DNA of 64,000 nucleotides from Asanoa hainanensis. Its GTDB lineage: Bacteria > Actinomycetota > Actinomycetes > Mycobacteriales > Micromonosporaceae. The stretch spans positions 186,001 to 250,000 of the forward strand of contig NZ_FZPH01000014.1 of assembly GCF_900188485.1 (NCBI RefSeq), given 5' to 3'. A model generated the notes under the pieces. The model was not told the DNA's origin and did not search any database. It saw nothing but the letters and a program-made list of their open reading frames with translations. Numbering within the stretch: the first letter of the stretch is position 1; each line of letters opens with the position of its first letter. Shown one piece after another: positions 26,614 to 35,052 of this stretch. The position numbers and the translations under genes were made by a program.

Positions 26614-27540
26614 ATGGCATACGCGGTGGTGCTCGGTGAGGCGTTGATCGACCTGCTCGACGGCGAGGTGGCCGGCGAGCGGGTGTTCCGGCAGGCGATC
26701 GGCGGCGCGCCGTTCAACGTCTCGGTCGGGGTGGCCCGCCTGGGCGGCGAGGTGTCGTTCGCGGGCTCGCTGGGCGACGACGCCCTGGGTACGCGGATCC
26801 TCGACTTCCTCACCCGCGCCGGGGTCGGCGACCGCGCGGTGGTGCGGGTGCCGGTGCCGACCACGCTGGCCGTGGTCACCTTCAACGGCGCCGACCCCGA
26901 GTTCCGCTTCTACGGCTCGCCGCCCTCGTACTCGCTGCTGACCGAGGTGCCGCCGGACCTGCTGGCCGGCTCGGGCGTCGTCTACTGCGGCTCCATCGTG
27001 CTGCTGCACCCCGAGTTCCTCCGCGCCGCCCGGTCGGCCTGGTCGGCCGCCGGCGGCCTGCGCGTCTTCGATCCCAACGTGCGGCCGACCCTGCTGCCGA
27101 CGCCGGCCGACGTCGACGACTTCCGGTCGGTGGTGGACGAGTTCTGCGGGACCGCCGACCTGGTCAAGCTGAGCCACGCCGACGCCGCGGTGCTCTATCC
27201 CGGGTTGTCGCTGTCGTCGGTGGCCGGCGACCTGCTCTCCCTCGGTGCGGGCGCGGTCGTGATCACCCGCGGTGCGGCGGGCGCGCTGGTCGCGTTCGGC
27301 GACGAGCGGGTCGAGCTGCCGGCCCCGGTGGTCGAGGCGGTCGACGCGACCGGCGCCGGCGACTCGGTGATGGCGGCGCTGATCGCCGGGCTGCTGGCCG
27401 ACGGTTCGCCGAGCACTGTGGACGGCTGGACCCGGCTGGTCTCCTACGCGCTCCAGGTGGCCGGGCTGGTCTGCGAGCGGCCGGGTGGCGCGGTGGCCAT
27501 GCCGACCCGCGCGGAGGTGGCCGAGCGCTTCGGCGCATGA
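26614..27540 (+). CDS. PfkB-family carbohydrate kinase (fructokinase-like)
   Basis: A kinase of 308 residues from the ATG at 26614 (an in-frame ATG at 26605 adds three residues; neither has a strong ribosome site). It has the N-terminal GGAPFNVSVGVARLGG motif, the middle FDPNVRP and the C-terminal DATGAGDS anion-hole/catalytic Asp motif, then GGAVAMPT. Substrate could be fructose or a related ketose; the family is too broad for a firm call. It stops 7 bp before the next gene and is probably cotranscribed with it. Confidence 0.9.
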   Translation: MAYAVVLGEALIDLLDGEVAGERVFRQAIGGAPFNVSVGVARLGGEVSFAGSLGDDALGTRILDFLTRAGVGDRAVVRVPVPTTLAVVTFNGADPEFRFYGSPPSYSLLTEVPPDLLAGSGVVYCGSIVLLHPEFLRAARSAWSAAGGLRVFDPNVRPTLLPTPADVDDFRSVVDEFCGTADLVKLSHADAAVLYPGLSLSSVAGDLLSLGAGAVVITRGAAGALVAFGDERVELPAPVVEAVDATGAGDSVMAALIAGLLADGSPSTVDGWTRLVSYALQVAGLVCERPGGAVAMPTRAEVAERFGA

Positions 27541-27547
27541 TCGACGG

Positions 27548-28255
27548 GTGACGCAGACCTACGCGACCGACCCCGGGCGCCACGCGGCGCTGTTGGACCA
27601 CCTGCCCGCCGACGTGGAGGCGCTCGGGATAGTGGTGCGCAACGTCGTCGGCGGCGCCGGCACGCCCGGTGCCGACCACGCCCGGCTCGTCGACCTGCTC
27701 GACGCCGACCAGGCGCGGTATCCGGGGCAGGGGCTCCGGGTCCCGCGGGGCCGTCCGGTCGGCGGCACCTGCCGGTCGGCGGCTCTGCTGATGGTCGCGG
27801 CGCTGCGCCACCGCAGCCTGCCGGCCCGATCCCGCGTCGGGTTCGCGCCCTACCTCGGCGACGCCGCGCACGTCGTGGTGTCCTATCACGACGGTCGGCG
27901 CTGGCTGACGACCGACCCACGCGTGCCGGGCGCCACCGGTTTCGTGTTCCCCGGCGACGCCTGGCTCGCCTACCGGGCCGGAACGCTCGACGCGGCCCGC
28001 TTCGGCGGCGGGGCGGCCCTGCGGGACGCGGTGCTGCGCGACCTCGCCCACGTCAACGGCACCGAGGTGCGGCTCACCGACGAGTGGGGTCCGATGGGTC
28101 CCGACCTGGTCGACGGTCTCGACGTGATCGACGACCTGGCGGCCCTGCTGGTCTCGGTTTCGCGGGGCGACGCGGTGGCAGCGCGGGAGCTGGTCGAGCG
28201 TTACGCCAGCGACCACCGGATCCGCGCACCGCGGCTGGTGCTGGCGACGACCTGA
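27548..28255 (+). CDS. Transglutaminase-like domain protein
   Basis: A 235-residue protein with GTG start 7 bp after the sugar kinase. A papain-like triad is recognisable: Cys in GGTCRSAALLMVAALR, His in DAAHVVVSYHDGRRW and Asp in LTTDPR. Transglutaminase-like proteins are cysteine proteases, amidases or pseudoenzymes. No signal peptide or membrane segment is visible. Substrate unknown. Confidence 0.72.
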   Translation: MTQTYATDPGRHAALLDHLPADVEALGIVVRNVVGGAGTPGADHARLVDLLDADQARYPGQGLRVPRGRPVGGTCRSAALLMVAALRHRSLPARSRVGFAPYLGDAAHVVVSYHDGRRWLTTDPRVPGATGFVFPGDAWLAYRAGTLDAARFGGGAALRDAVLRDLAHVNGTEVRLTDEWGPMGPDLVDGLDVIDDLAALLVSVSRGDAVAARELVERYASDHRIRAPRLVLATT

Positions 28256-28299
28256 TCGGTGGACGCGCCCCGCGGGCCGGTTGGCGACAATCTGCGGTC

Positions 28300-28941
28300 A
28301 TGGCACTCTTCTGTCGGCTGGGCTGGCACCGTTGGACCGACTCCGGCGGCCGCGTCCTGTGCCCCCGCTGCCGCAGCGTGGCGGTCGCGCCCCGGCCCCG
28401 GCTGGTCCGGATCGCGTCCTGGACGCTCGTCGCCATCGCGCTCGTCTCGGTGGTCCGGGCCCTGGTCGCGGTGATCGTCACGCCGCACGTGGACGAGGCC
28501 GAGCAGCAGTTCGGCGCGCTCGTCGGCGAGGTGCAGACCGCCGTGTACGAGACGCGGGACGTGCTGGGTTACAGCATCGTCGCCGGCGTTCTCCTCGCCG
28601 CCCTGCTCGTGCCGGTGCTGCTGGCGCTACGGGGTCCGCTCAGCGGGGCCCGGTGGGCGACGGTGGGTCTGTTGTCGGCGTCGCTGATGGGCCAGATCCT
28701 GTTCGTCGCCAGCGACCTGTCCGGCGGCCCGCTGCGGTGGCGCATCGTGCCGCGCTGGTACCCGCTGACCCAGCAGCTGATCGAGCTCGTACTGATGCTG
28801 GCCTCGGCCGCCGTCATCGTCCTGTTGCTGCACGGGACGTCGCGCGAGTACTTCGAGGAGGGCATCGCCGACGCCGACGCGGACGACGACATGGAGCGGG
28901 CGCTGGCGGCGGCCCGCGCCCGCCGGGCGGCGGAACAATGA
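28300..28941 (+). CDS. Membrane protein with zinc-ribbon-like N-terminus
   Basis: A 213-residue protein. The N-terminus MALFCRLGWHRW ... VLCPRCRSV has Cys and His spaced like a short zinc ribbon. Four hydrophobic helices follow (about 38-62, 88-110, 120-142 and 160-180), with the second region TRDVLGYSIVAGVLLAALLVP. The C-terminus is acidic (DADADDDMERALAAA). No known family was recognised. It lies 44 bp after the transglutaminase-like gene and may share its transcript. Confidence 0.75.
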   Translation: MALFCRLGWHRWTDSGGRVLCPRCRSVAVAPRPRLVRIASWTLVAIALVSVVRALVAVIVTPHVDEAEQQFGALVGEVQTAVYETRDVLGYSIVAGVLLAALLVPVLLALRGPLSGARWATVGLLSASLMGQILFVASDLSGGPLRWRIVPRWYPLTQQLIELVLMLASAAVIVLLLHGTSREYFEEGIADADADDDMERALAAARARRAAEQ

Positions 28942-29004
28942 ACTGACCCGCCACCTCCGCCCGCCGTCGATGGTCTGACTAGATGACGACGACGGTGAAT
29001 CGAG

Positions 29005-29508
29005 GTGACCGTGGACGGGGAGACGGATCTCCGCGCGATCTACGCGGCCTCGGCGGGTCGCCTCGTGGCCGTGCTCTACGGGCTCACGGGTGACTTCGCC
29101 GAGGCGGAGGACGTGGTGCACGAGGCGTTCGCCCGGGCACTGAGCCGGCCGGCCCGGCTCCGCGAGGTGGCCAGCCCGGAGGCGTGGCTGCGGACGGTCG
29201 CGATGAACATCGCCCGCACCCGGTTCCGGCGCCGGCTGCTGCTCGACCGCATCGTCCACTCCGGACGCTTGCGCCGGCCGGAGAGCACGCCGCCGATCTC
29301 GCCGGACCGGGTCGCCCTGGCGGCCGCGCTGCAGGAGCTGCCCCGGCCCGTACGCGAGTGCCTGGTCCTGCACTACATCGCCGACCTGGCGATCGCCGAG
29401 GTGGCGCTGGCGCAGGGGTGCAGCGTCGACGCGGTCAAGTCCCGCCTGATGCGCGGCCGCCGGGCGCTGGCCGCCCGGCTCGGTGACAAGGAGGAGAGCC
29501 GTGCCTGA
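29005..29508 (+). CDS. ECF RNA polymerase sigma factor
   Basis: A 167-residue sigma-70 family protein with GTG start. Region 2 is GRLVAVLYGLTGDFAEAEDVVHEAFARAL, and region 4 is AALQELPRPVRECLVLHYIADLAIAEVALAQGCSVDAVKSRLMRGRRAL. Sigma 3 is absent, which fits ECF (group IV) factors; the short length resembles the SigE-like actinobacterial group. It overlaps the next gene by 8 bp (GTGCCTGA), so the membrane-anchored propeller protein is its direct partner and may control it. No classical anti-sigma (zinc-containing) domain is present in the neighbour. Confidence 0.93.
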   Translation: MTVDGETDLRAIYAASAGRLVAVLYGLTGDFAEAEDVVHEAFARALSRPARLREVASPEAWLRTVAMNIARTRFRRRLLLDRIVHSGRLRRPESTPPISPDRVALAAALQELPRPVRECLVLHYIADLAIAEVALAQGCSVDAVKSRLMRGRRALAARLGDKEESRA

Positions 29509-30586
29509 CCTCGACCTCGTGGGTCTCGGCGAGGAGACCCGGCAGGTGTTCAAGCCCCGCTTCGAGGAGGTGCTCCGGCGGGCCCGGCGGCGGCGCCGGT
29601 GGCTGGGCGCGCTGACCGCGACGGTGGTGGCGCTCGCGGGTGGAGGCGTGGCGGTCGGCCTGGCCGGCGGCACCGCGAGCCCGCCGCCCGACCGGGCGTC
29701 CTACCGGGGCACTGCCACGACGCTGGTCGTCGCGGGGGACATCTGGCACCTCTACCAGCTCACGGAGACCTGCGACACCGGAGGGTGCCGCGCGCACTTC
29801 GCTGTCTCCGCCGACCGCGGCGCGAGCTGGTCGCTGGTGCCTCCGCCCGGGCCGGACGGCGCGGACCGCCAGGTCGTCTCGGCGGCCAACACGACCGTCG
29901 TCGTCGCGACCGCTACCAACCGGTGGATGACTGTCGACGCGGGACGGACGTGGTTCGAGGCCACCTTCGAGAGCCGTGCGACGACCCAGACGGACCAGTT
30001 GGCGTACGTCGACGGCTCCCAGGTCCTGGTCGTCCGGCCGGGAAGGGGAGTGCTCGCGCCCGTCGCGGCGGCGCAACCGTTGAAGGAGGCGCGGTCGTTC
30101 GACGGGGGCGGGGCCATGTGGATGGTGGGTTTCGAGGAGGACGGCGGCCGCGGCCTGTCGACCGCGGTGAGTGGTGACTTCGGCCGCTCGTGGCAGGTCC
30201 AGCGTCTGCCGCGCGACGACGGGTTCCTCGACGTCACGAGCGCCAACGGCGTCGACCTGTACGCCCTCTACGGCGGCGACGACGCGTTCGAGGTGTTCTC
30301 GAGCCGCGACGGGGGCGCGACCTGGACCAGGACGGCGACGGTCCGGCGCGGGCCGGGCGACGGGCGGCTGCTCGCCACGCGCTCCGGCATCCTGTGGCTG
30401 TCGACGCCGGGCGGCGTGTTCCTCAGCACGGACGCCGGCCGGACCTTCTCCGTACCCGGCTTCACCGACCTCGGCGGGGTCGCCTTCGACACGTCGATCG
30501 ACGGTGCGTACGTCGCGTCGACGGTCGGCGCCGACCCCCGGACGTGGGTCTCGGAGGACGGCTACGAGTTCGAGGAGGTGCCCTAG
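29501..30586 (+). CDS. Membrane-anchored Asp-box beta-propeller protein
   Basis: A 361-residue protein with a GTG start inside the sigma gene. A cytosolic head of about 35 residues ends in a basic run (RRARRRRRW), followed by one membrane helix (LGALTATVVALAGGGVAVGLAGG). The outside part carries repeated Asp boxes (SxDxGxTW): SADRGASW, TVDAGRTW, SGDFGRSW, SRDGGATW and STDAGRTF, the mark of sialidase/BNR-like propellers. An extracellular sensor propeller with a cytosolic head suits a role in controlling the adjacent sigma factor. The stop overlaps the convergent aldo/keto reductase stop. Confidence 0.8.
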   Translation: MPDLDLVGLGEETRQVFKPRFEEVLRRARRRRRWLGALTATVVALAGGGVAVGLAGGTASPPPDRASYRGTATTLVVAGDIWHLYQLTETCDTGGCRAHFAVSADRGASWSLVPPPGPDGADRQVVSAANTTVVVATATNRWMTVDAGRTWFEATFESRATTQTDQLAYVDGSQVLVVRPGRGVLAPVAAAQPLKEARSFDGGGAMWMVGFEEDGGRGLSTAVSGDFGRSWQVQRLPRDDGFLDVTSANGVDLYALYGGDDAFEVFSSRDGGATWTRTATVRRGPGDGRLLATRSGILWLSTPGGVFLSTDAGRTFSVPGFTDLGGVAFDTSIDGAYVASTVGADPRTWVSEDGYEFEEVP

Positions 30587-31557
30587 CGCGGCCCCTCGGG
30601 GGTGTTGCCCAGCGCGGGCGTCGCCCCCTGGGTGATCTTGTCGATCTCGGCCAGGTCGTCCTCGGTCAGGGTGAGGTCGGCCGCTTCGGCGGCCGCCTCG
30701 ATGTTGCGGGCGTGCCGGGCACCGACGATCGCCACGTGTACGCCCTCCTGGGCGAGCACCCACGCGACGGCGAGCTGGGCGACGGTCATCGACCGGCGGG
30801 CCGCGAACATGGCCAGGTGGTCGACGATCTCCAGGTTCTTGATGAACGTGTTGCCGGAGAACGCGCTCGACTTGGCCCGCCAGTCGTCCTCGTCGAACCG
30901 GGTCGACGCGTTCAGCGCGCCGGTGAGCAGGCCGCTGCCGAGCGGGCTGTAGGCGAGGATCCCGATGTCGAGGCGCCGGGCGTACGGCAGGATCTCGTCC
31001 TGGATCTCCCGCTGGAACAGGTGCAGCGGCGACTGCAGCGTCTCCACGGGCCGCACCGCCTCGAACGCGCTCAGCTCCGCGACGTCGTAGTTGGACACCC
31101 CGACATGCCGGATCTTGCCCTCGTCGACCAGCTCCTGCAGCGCGGTCGCGGTCTGCTCGGCCGGCGTCGCCGGGTCCGGCCAGTGCACCTGGTACAGGTC
31201 GATGTAGTCGACGCCGAGCGCCCGCAGGCTGGACTCGACGCCGGAGCGCAGGTGGGCGGGGCGTGCGTCGCGGGTCCGTTTGCCGGCCGGGTCGATGCCG
31301 CCCTTGGTGGCCAGCACGATCGACTCCCGGTCGGCCCGGAGCTCCGACCGCAGCGCGCGGCCGAGCACCTGTTCGGCGGTGCCGTACCCGTACCCCTGTG
31401 CGCTGTCGAACAGGTTGATGCCCAGCTCGTACGCCCGTCGGATGGTCGCGATCACCCCCGACTCGTCGAAGCTGCCCCAGTCGCCGCCGAGCTGCCAGGT
31501 GCCGAACGCGATGCGCGAGACCGCCAGCCCGGACCGGCCAAGTGTCGTGGTCCGCAT
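30583..31557 (-). CDS. Aldo/keto reductase
   Basis: A 324-residue reductase starting MRTTTLGRSGLAVSRIAFGTW. The catalytic tetrad is Asp in NLFDSAQGYG, Tyr in the same motif, Lys in IVLATKGG and His in YQVHWPDP. LGILAYSPLGSGLLTG and VAIVGARHARNIEAA are late family motifs, including the NADPH-binding end. It most resembles the YghZ/general-stress AKR group. It is convergent with the propeller gene and divergent from the SDR; a perfect CACCCGCGGGGTG palindrome (31570-31582) lies between those two. Confidence 0.92.
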   Translation of the reverse strand: MRTTTLGRSGLAVSRIAFGTWQLGGDWGSFDESGVIATIRRAYELGINLFDSAQGYGYGTAEQVLGRALRSELRADRESIVLATKGGIDPAGKRTRDARPAHLRSGVESSLRALGVDYIDLYQVHWPDPATPAEQTATALQELVDEGKIRHVGVSNYDVAELSAFEAVRPVETLQSPLHLFQREIQDEILPYARRLDIGILAYSPLGSGLLTGALNASTRFDEDDWRAKSSAFSGNTFIKNLEIVDHLAMFAARRSMTVAQLAVAWVLAQEGVHVAIVGARHARNIEAAAEAADLTLTEDDLAEIDKITQGATPALGNTPEGPR

Positions 31558-31684
31558 CTTCAAAGCCCACACCCGCGGGGTGGCGCGTACGACCGATTTG
31601 GCCTGATTGAGAAGCAGATCACCCTGGAACGCGGCGTCCGATCGGCGCCAGACTGGTGCGTCGTTCTCGATCAAGCTCTTCCCC

Positions 31685-32428
31685 ATGGACAACACACTTG
31701 ACGGCAAGGTCGCCCTGGTCACCGGCGGCGGACGGGGTATCGGCGCGGCGGTGGCGCTGCGGCTGGCGGGGGAGGGCGCGGCGGTGGCGCTGACGTTCCA
31801 GCAGGACCAGCGGCGGGCGGACGAGATAGTCGAGCGGATCGTGGCGGCGGGCGGGCGAGCGGTCGCCGTCCAGGTCGACAGTGCCGACGCGACCGCGTTG
31901 GTAGCCGCCGTGGACCGGGTCGCCTTGTTGCTGGGCCGGCTGGACATCCTGGTCAACAACGCCGGTGCGTTCCTGCTCGGCCCGTTCGGGGAGCTCGGGA
32001 TGGCCGAGTTCGAGCGGACCGTCGCGGTCAACGTCCGGGCGCCGTTCCTGGCGACGCAGGCCGCCGTTCGGCACATGGCGGCCGGCGGGCGGATCATCAA
32101 CATCGGCAGCAACGTGGCGGAGCGGGCGGTGTTCCCGGGGTTCGCCCTCTACGCGATGAGCAAGACCGCCCTGATCGGATTGACCAAGGCGCTCGGGCGT
32201 GAGCTGGGGCCGCGGGCGATCACCGTGAACCTGGTCAACCCGGGGCCGACTGACACCGAGCTCAACCCGGCTGACGGGCCGAACGCTTCGGCGGTCAACG
32301 GGCTGACCGCGTTGGGGCACTATGCCGAGCCGGCCGACATCGCGGCGGCGGTGGCGTTCCTGGCTGGTGCTGGCGGCCGCTACATCACGGGCGCGACGGT
32401 CAACGTCGACGGTGGGTTCACTATCTGA
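31685..32428 (+). CDS. Short-chain dehydrogenase/reductase
   Basis: A 247-residue SDR starting MDNTLDGKVALVTGG. Cofactor motif TGGGRGIG and NNAG, catalytic Ser in IINIGSN, and Tyr/Lys in YAMSK are all present. The motif spacing fits the classical subfamily. The ending ITGATVNVDGGF is FabG-like. It is divergent from the aldo/keto reductase, and both could serve carbonyl detoxification (inference). Confidence 0.93.
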   Translation: MDNTLDGKVALVTGGGRGIGAAVALRLAGEGAAVALTFQQDQRRADEIVERIVAAGGRAVAVQVDSADATALVAAVDRVALLLGRLDILVNNAGAFLLGPFGELGMAEFERTVAVNVRAPFLATQAAVRHMAAGGRIINIGSNVAERAVFPGFALYAMSKTALIGLTKALGRELGPRAITVNLVNPGPTDTELNPADGPNASAVNGLTALGHYAEPADIAAAVAFLAGAGGRYITGATVNVDGGFTI

Positions 32429-32433
32429 GCTGG

Positions 32434-32497
32434 TGTAAAACTTTGTAGACATGAGGTAAAAGATTCGCTACCTTCGTGGTGTCAAAGATTTTGTACA
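32434..32497. promoter_or_regulatory. Nested inverted repeats, candidate operator of the XRE operon
   Basis: This AT-rich patch before the membrane protein has outer arms TGTAAAACTTTG (32434-32445) and CAAAGATTTTGTACA (32483-32497), which are inverted repeats of each other with one extra base. Inside them are AGGTA (32454-32458) and TACCT (32469-32473). The gene start follows 24 bases later with AAGGAG. A promoter overlapped by a repressor site is the natural reading, most likely for the XRE regulator encoded two genes downstream. Confidence 0.5.
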
Positions 32498-32521
32498 CCC
32501 CCGCCGCGAAGGAGTGGGTCG

Positions 32522-32950
32522 ATGACCCTCGAAGAGAGACGGGCCTGGATCGGACTCGTCGTGGCCGTCGTCGGCTACGGCGTCTACCTGGTCGTGGTGC
32601 TCGGCCGCGCCGACGGTCTGCCGCTGGCGGAGGTGGACTATGCCGCCCCGCTGCTGTGGACCGTCGGCGCCGGCATCGCCGCCGCGATCGTCGCGGAGAT
32701 CCTGTTCGCGATCGCCAACCCGCGTGCGTCGCAGGTCAAGGACGACCGCGACCGCGAGATCAGCCGCCTCGGCGATCACATCGCCCAGCCGTTCATGGTG
32801 ATCGGCGCGGTCGCCGCGATGCTGATGGCGATGGCCGAGTGGGCGCCGTTCTGGATCGCCAACGTGATCTACCTGGGCTTCGTGCTCTCCGCCGTGGTCG
32901 GCGGCATCGCCAAGGTGATCGTCTACCGGGCCGGCGTGCCCGAGTGGTGA
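32522..32950 (+). CDS. Small four-helix membrane protein
   Basis: A 142-residue protein with AAGGAG 8 bases before the ATG. Four hydrophobic helices are evident: WIGLVVAVVGYGVYLVVVL, LLWTVGAGIAAAIVAEILFAIA, PFMVIGAVAAMLMAMA and WIANVIYLGFVLSAVVGGIAKVIVY. The middle loop holds a charged KDDRDREISRLGD. It resembles the small membrane proteins that are encoded directly before XRE regulators in many actinobacteria. Its GTGA overlap with the regulator implies a sensor-regulator unit. Confidence 0.8.
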   Translation: MTLEERRAWIGLVVAVVGYGVYLVVVLGRADGLPLAEVDYAAPLLWTVGAGIAAAIVAEILFAIANPRASQVKDDRDREISRLGDHIAQPFMVIGAVAAMLMAMAEWAPFWIANVIYLGFVLSAVVGGIAKVIVYRAGVPEW

Positions 32951-33168
32951 AGCCGACCCGCGTGACCAACCGCATTCGCGCCCTGCGGTTCGAGCACGAC
33001 GAGATGACCCAGGCCGACCTCGCCGACCGGATCGGCGTGACCCGCCAGACCCTCATCGCCATCGAGCAGGGCCGTTACTCGCCCTCCCTGGAGATGGCGT
33101 TCCGCATCGCCCGCGTGTTCAAGGTGCCACTCGACGACGTCTTCCAATACCCCGAGGAGCCTTCATGA
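32947..33168 (+). CDS. XRE-family HTH regulator, Cro/CI-like, short
   Basis: A 73-residue regulator that is almost only the helix-turn-helix: MTQADLADRIGVTRQTLIAIEQGRYSPS followed by IARVFKVPLDDVFQYPEE. This is the single-domain type paired with membrane proteins. GTG start in the stop of the membrane gene; its stop overlaps the start of the reductase gene (ATGA), so three genes form one unit. It probably represses its own operon through the upstream palindromes. Confidence 0.9.
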   Translation: MKPTRVTNRIRALRFEHDEMTQADLADRIGVTRQTLIAIEQGRYSPSLEMAFRIARVFKVPLDDVFQYPEEPS

Positions 33169-34139
33169 AAGCGATCGCGCAATCCGTGTACGGCCCGGCC
33201 GACGTCCTGTCCCTCCGCTCGGTGGCCTCCCCGGAGGCCGGCCCAGGCTCCGTCGTGGTCTCGGTGCGCGCGGCCGGGGTCGATCCGGGAGTGTGGATCA
33301 ACATGACCGGGCAGCCGTACGCGGCTCGGGCCGCTTTCGGTCTCAGGCGGCCGAAGGTGGCGGTCCGCGGTCGGGCCCTGGCGGGCGTGGTCTCGGCGGT
33401 CGGCCCCGGGGTGACCTCGTTTGCCCCAGGCGACGAGGTGTACGGGACGACCGGGTCCGGCAGCTACGCGGAGTTCGCGGCCGTGCCGGTCAAGCTGCTG
33501 GCCCGCAAGCCCGCCAGCCTTTCTTTCGCCCAGGCCGCCGCCGTGCCGATCTCGGCCGTCACCGCGCTGGCGGGCGTCCGCGACGTGGCCGCGGTGAAGC
33601 CCGGCCAGCGGGTGATGGTGATCGGGGCGGCGGGCGGCATCGGCGCGTACGCGGTCCAGATCGCCGTCGCTCTCGGTGCCGTGGTGACCGGGGTATGTGG
33701 TCGCGGCAAGGCCGACCTGGTCCGTTCGTTGGGCGCGGTCGACGTCATCGACTACACGTCGGCCGAGGTGGACCGCGACGGCGCGGTGTACGACGCCGTC
33801 ATCGACACCGCGGGCTGCCGCCCGCTGTCCCTGCTGCGCCGAGCGGTCGTGCCGGCCGGGATCGTGGTGCTGGCCGGCGGCGGTCATGACGCGGGCGGCT
33901 TGCTCGGCGGCTACACGCGACAGCTGCGGGCGCCGTTCGTGTCGATGTCGACGGGGCCGCGGGTGCGGGGAGTGGTCGGCCGGGAACGTTCGGAGTCGCT
34001 CGACGAGGTGACGACTCTGATCGAGGCGGGCAAGGTCAAGCCGGTCATCGACCGGGTATACCCGCTGGCCGAGGCACCCGACGCGATCCGCTACCTGGCC
34101 CAGGGCCACCCCGCGGGCAAGGTAGTCGTAACGATCTAG
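33165..34139 (+). CDS. Zinc-independent medium-chain reductase (quinone oxidoreductase-like)
   Basis: A 324-residue MDR protein. It has VVSVRAAGVDPGVWINMTG, GRALAGVVSAVG (N-terminal GroES-like fold) and a Rossmann motif VIGAAGGIGAYAVQIA with the NADPH-preferring pattern. Zinc ligands are absent, as in quinone oxidoreductases. The VWIN segment replaces the more common DWK/R pair. It is the third gene of the operon with the XRE regulator, whose natural role may be to control it. Confidence 0.92.
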   Translation: MKAIAQSVYGPADVLSLRSVASPEAGPGSVVVSVRAAGVDPGVWINMTGQPYAARAAFGLRRPKVAVRGRALAGVVSAVGPGVTSFAPGDEVYGTTGSGSYAEFAAVPVKLLARKPASLSFAQAAAVPISAVTALAGVRDVAAVKPGQRVMVIGAAGGIGAYAVQIAVALGAVVTGVCGRGKADLVRSLGAVDVIDYTSAEVDRDGAVYDAVIDTAGCRPLSLLRRAVVPAGIVVLAGGGHDAGGLLGGYTRQLRAPFVSMSTGPRVRGVVGRERSESLDEVTTLIEAGKVKPVIDRVYPLAEAPDAIRYLAQGHPAGKVVVTI

Positions 34140-34152
34140 CCCGCGGGCGAAG

Positions 34153-34202
34153 CAAGGGTCCCTTGTTAACGCTTTTCGCAGCGGAAAGGACCCTTGTCAA
34201 CG
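34153..34202. terminator. Compound palindrome with direct repeats; terminator or dispersed element
   Basis: CAAGGGTCC (34153-34161) pairs with GGACCCTTG (34188-34196). Inside, CTTTTCGC and GCGGAAAG form a weaker inner arm. CCCTTGTTAACG and CCCTTGTCAACG are near-identical 12-mers 31 bp apart. It follows the reductase gene and precedes the MDMPI gene. It works as a strong hairpin, but its nested structure also looks like a small repeated intergenic element. Confidence 0.5.
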
Positions 34203-34256
34203 TCGCGGCCGCGACGGCGGCGGTTGATGTCGTACCCCTGTGATGGACTGCCGGGC

Positions 34257-35009
34257 ATGGAGAACTCCCGCTACCTCGAATGCCTGGCCGCCGATTTCGG
34301 CCGGCTGCGCACGGTCGCTCAGCTCGACCCGGCCGGAGCGGTGCCGACCTGTCCTGGGTGGACGGTCGCCGACCTGACCCGGCACGTCGGCGAGGTCTAT
34401 CTCCACAAGACCCTCGCCATCCGCGACGGTGCCGAGCCGGCGCAGTGGCCACCGGCCGAGCTAGCCGCCGAAGAGCCGCTATCGCTGCTCGACCGCGGTT
34501 ATGCCGAGCTACGCCACGAGCTCGAGTCGCACGCGCCGACGGACCGGGCCGGCTCCTGGTACGCGCCGGACCAGACCGTCGGCTTCTGGATCCGCCGGAT
34601 GGCGCAGGAGACGGTCGTCCACCGCATCGACGCCGAGCTGGGCGCGGGGCAACCGGTCGCACCGATCCCCGACGACCTGGCCGTCGACGGAGTCGACGAG
34701 TTGCTCAAGGTCTTCGTCGCCTATTCCGTCGGGGAGTGGAGCGAGGCCTTCAAGACGACCCTCGATCCGTCACCGGGGCGGCTCTTCGCCGTCCACACCG
34801 ACGGGGCGGCCTGGCGCGTCCGCACAGGCCCGGCCACGTTCGCCGTCGAAGACGGTGATGCCCCCGACGCCGAGGTCACGATCAGCGGCCCACCGGCGGA
34901 GCTGTTGCGCTGGGTGTGGCACCGCCAGGTCGGCGCCGAGGTGACGGTCGCGGGGGCGCCGGAGGCGCTGGCAGAGCTACACAGCTGCATCACCATCGCC
35001 ACCCAGTAG
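34257..35009 (+). CDS. Maleylpyruvate isomerase N-terminal (MDMPI) family protein
   Basis: A 250-residue DinB/MDMPI-like protein starting MENSRYLECL. The N-terminal helical bundle has TCPGWTVADLTRHVGEVYLHK (metal-binding His) and RRMAQETVVHRIDAELG (second His pair), and the C-terminal half is the MDMPI-C/SCP2-like domain ending in a TISGPPAELLRWVW element. Mycothiol-dependent members work as isomerases or transferases, so mycothiol use is likely but not shown. Alternative starts at 34194 or earlier add poorly conserved sequence. Confidence 0.87.
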   Translation: MENSRYLECLAADFGRLRTVAQLDPAGAVPTCPGWTVADLTRHVGEVYLHKTLAIRDGAEPAQWPPAELAAEEPLSLLDRGYAELRHELESHAPTDRAGSWYAPDQTVGFWIRRMAQETVVHRIDAELGAGQPVAPIPDDLAVDGVDELLKVFVAYSVGEWSEAFKTTLDPSPGRLFAVHTDGAAWRVRTGPATFAVEDGDAPDAEVTISGPPAELLRWVWHRQVGAEVTVAGAPEALAELHSCITIATQ

Positions 35010-35052
35010 GGAGTTGGCGGAACCCCATCCTCGTCAGCCGGGTCCAACCGTG

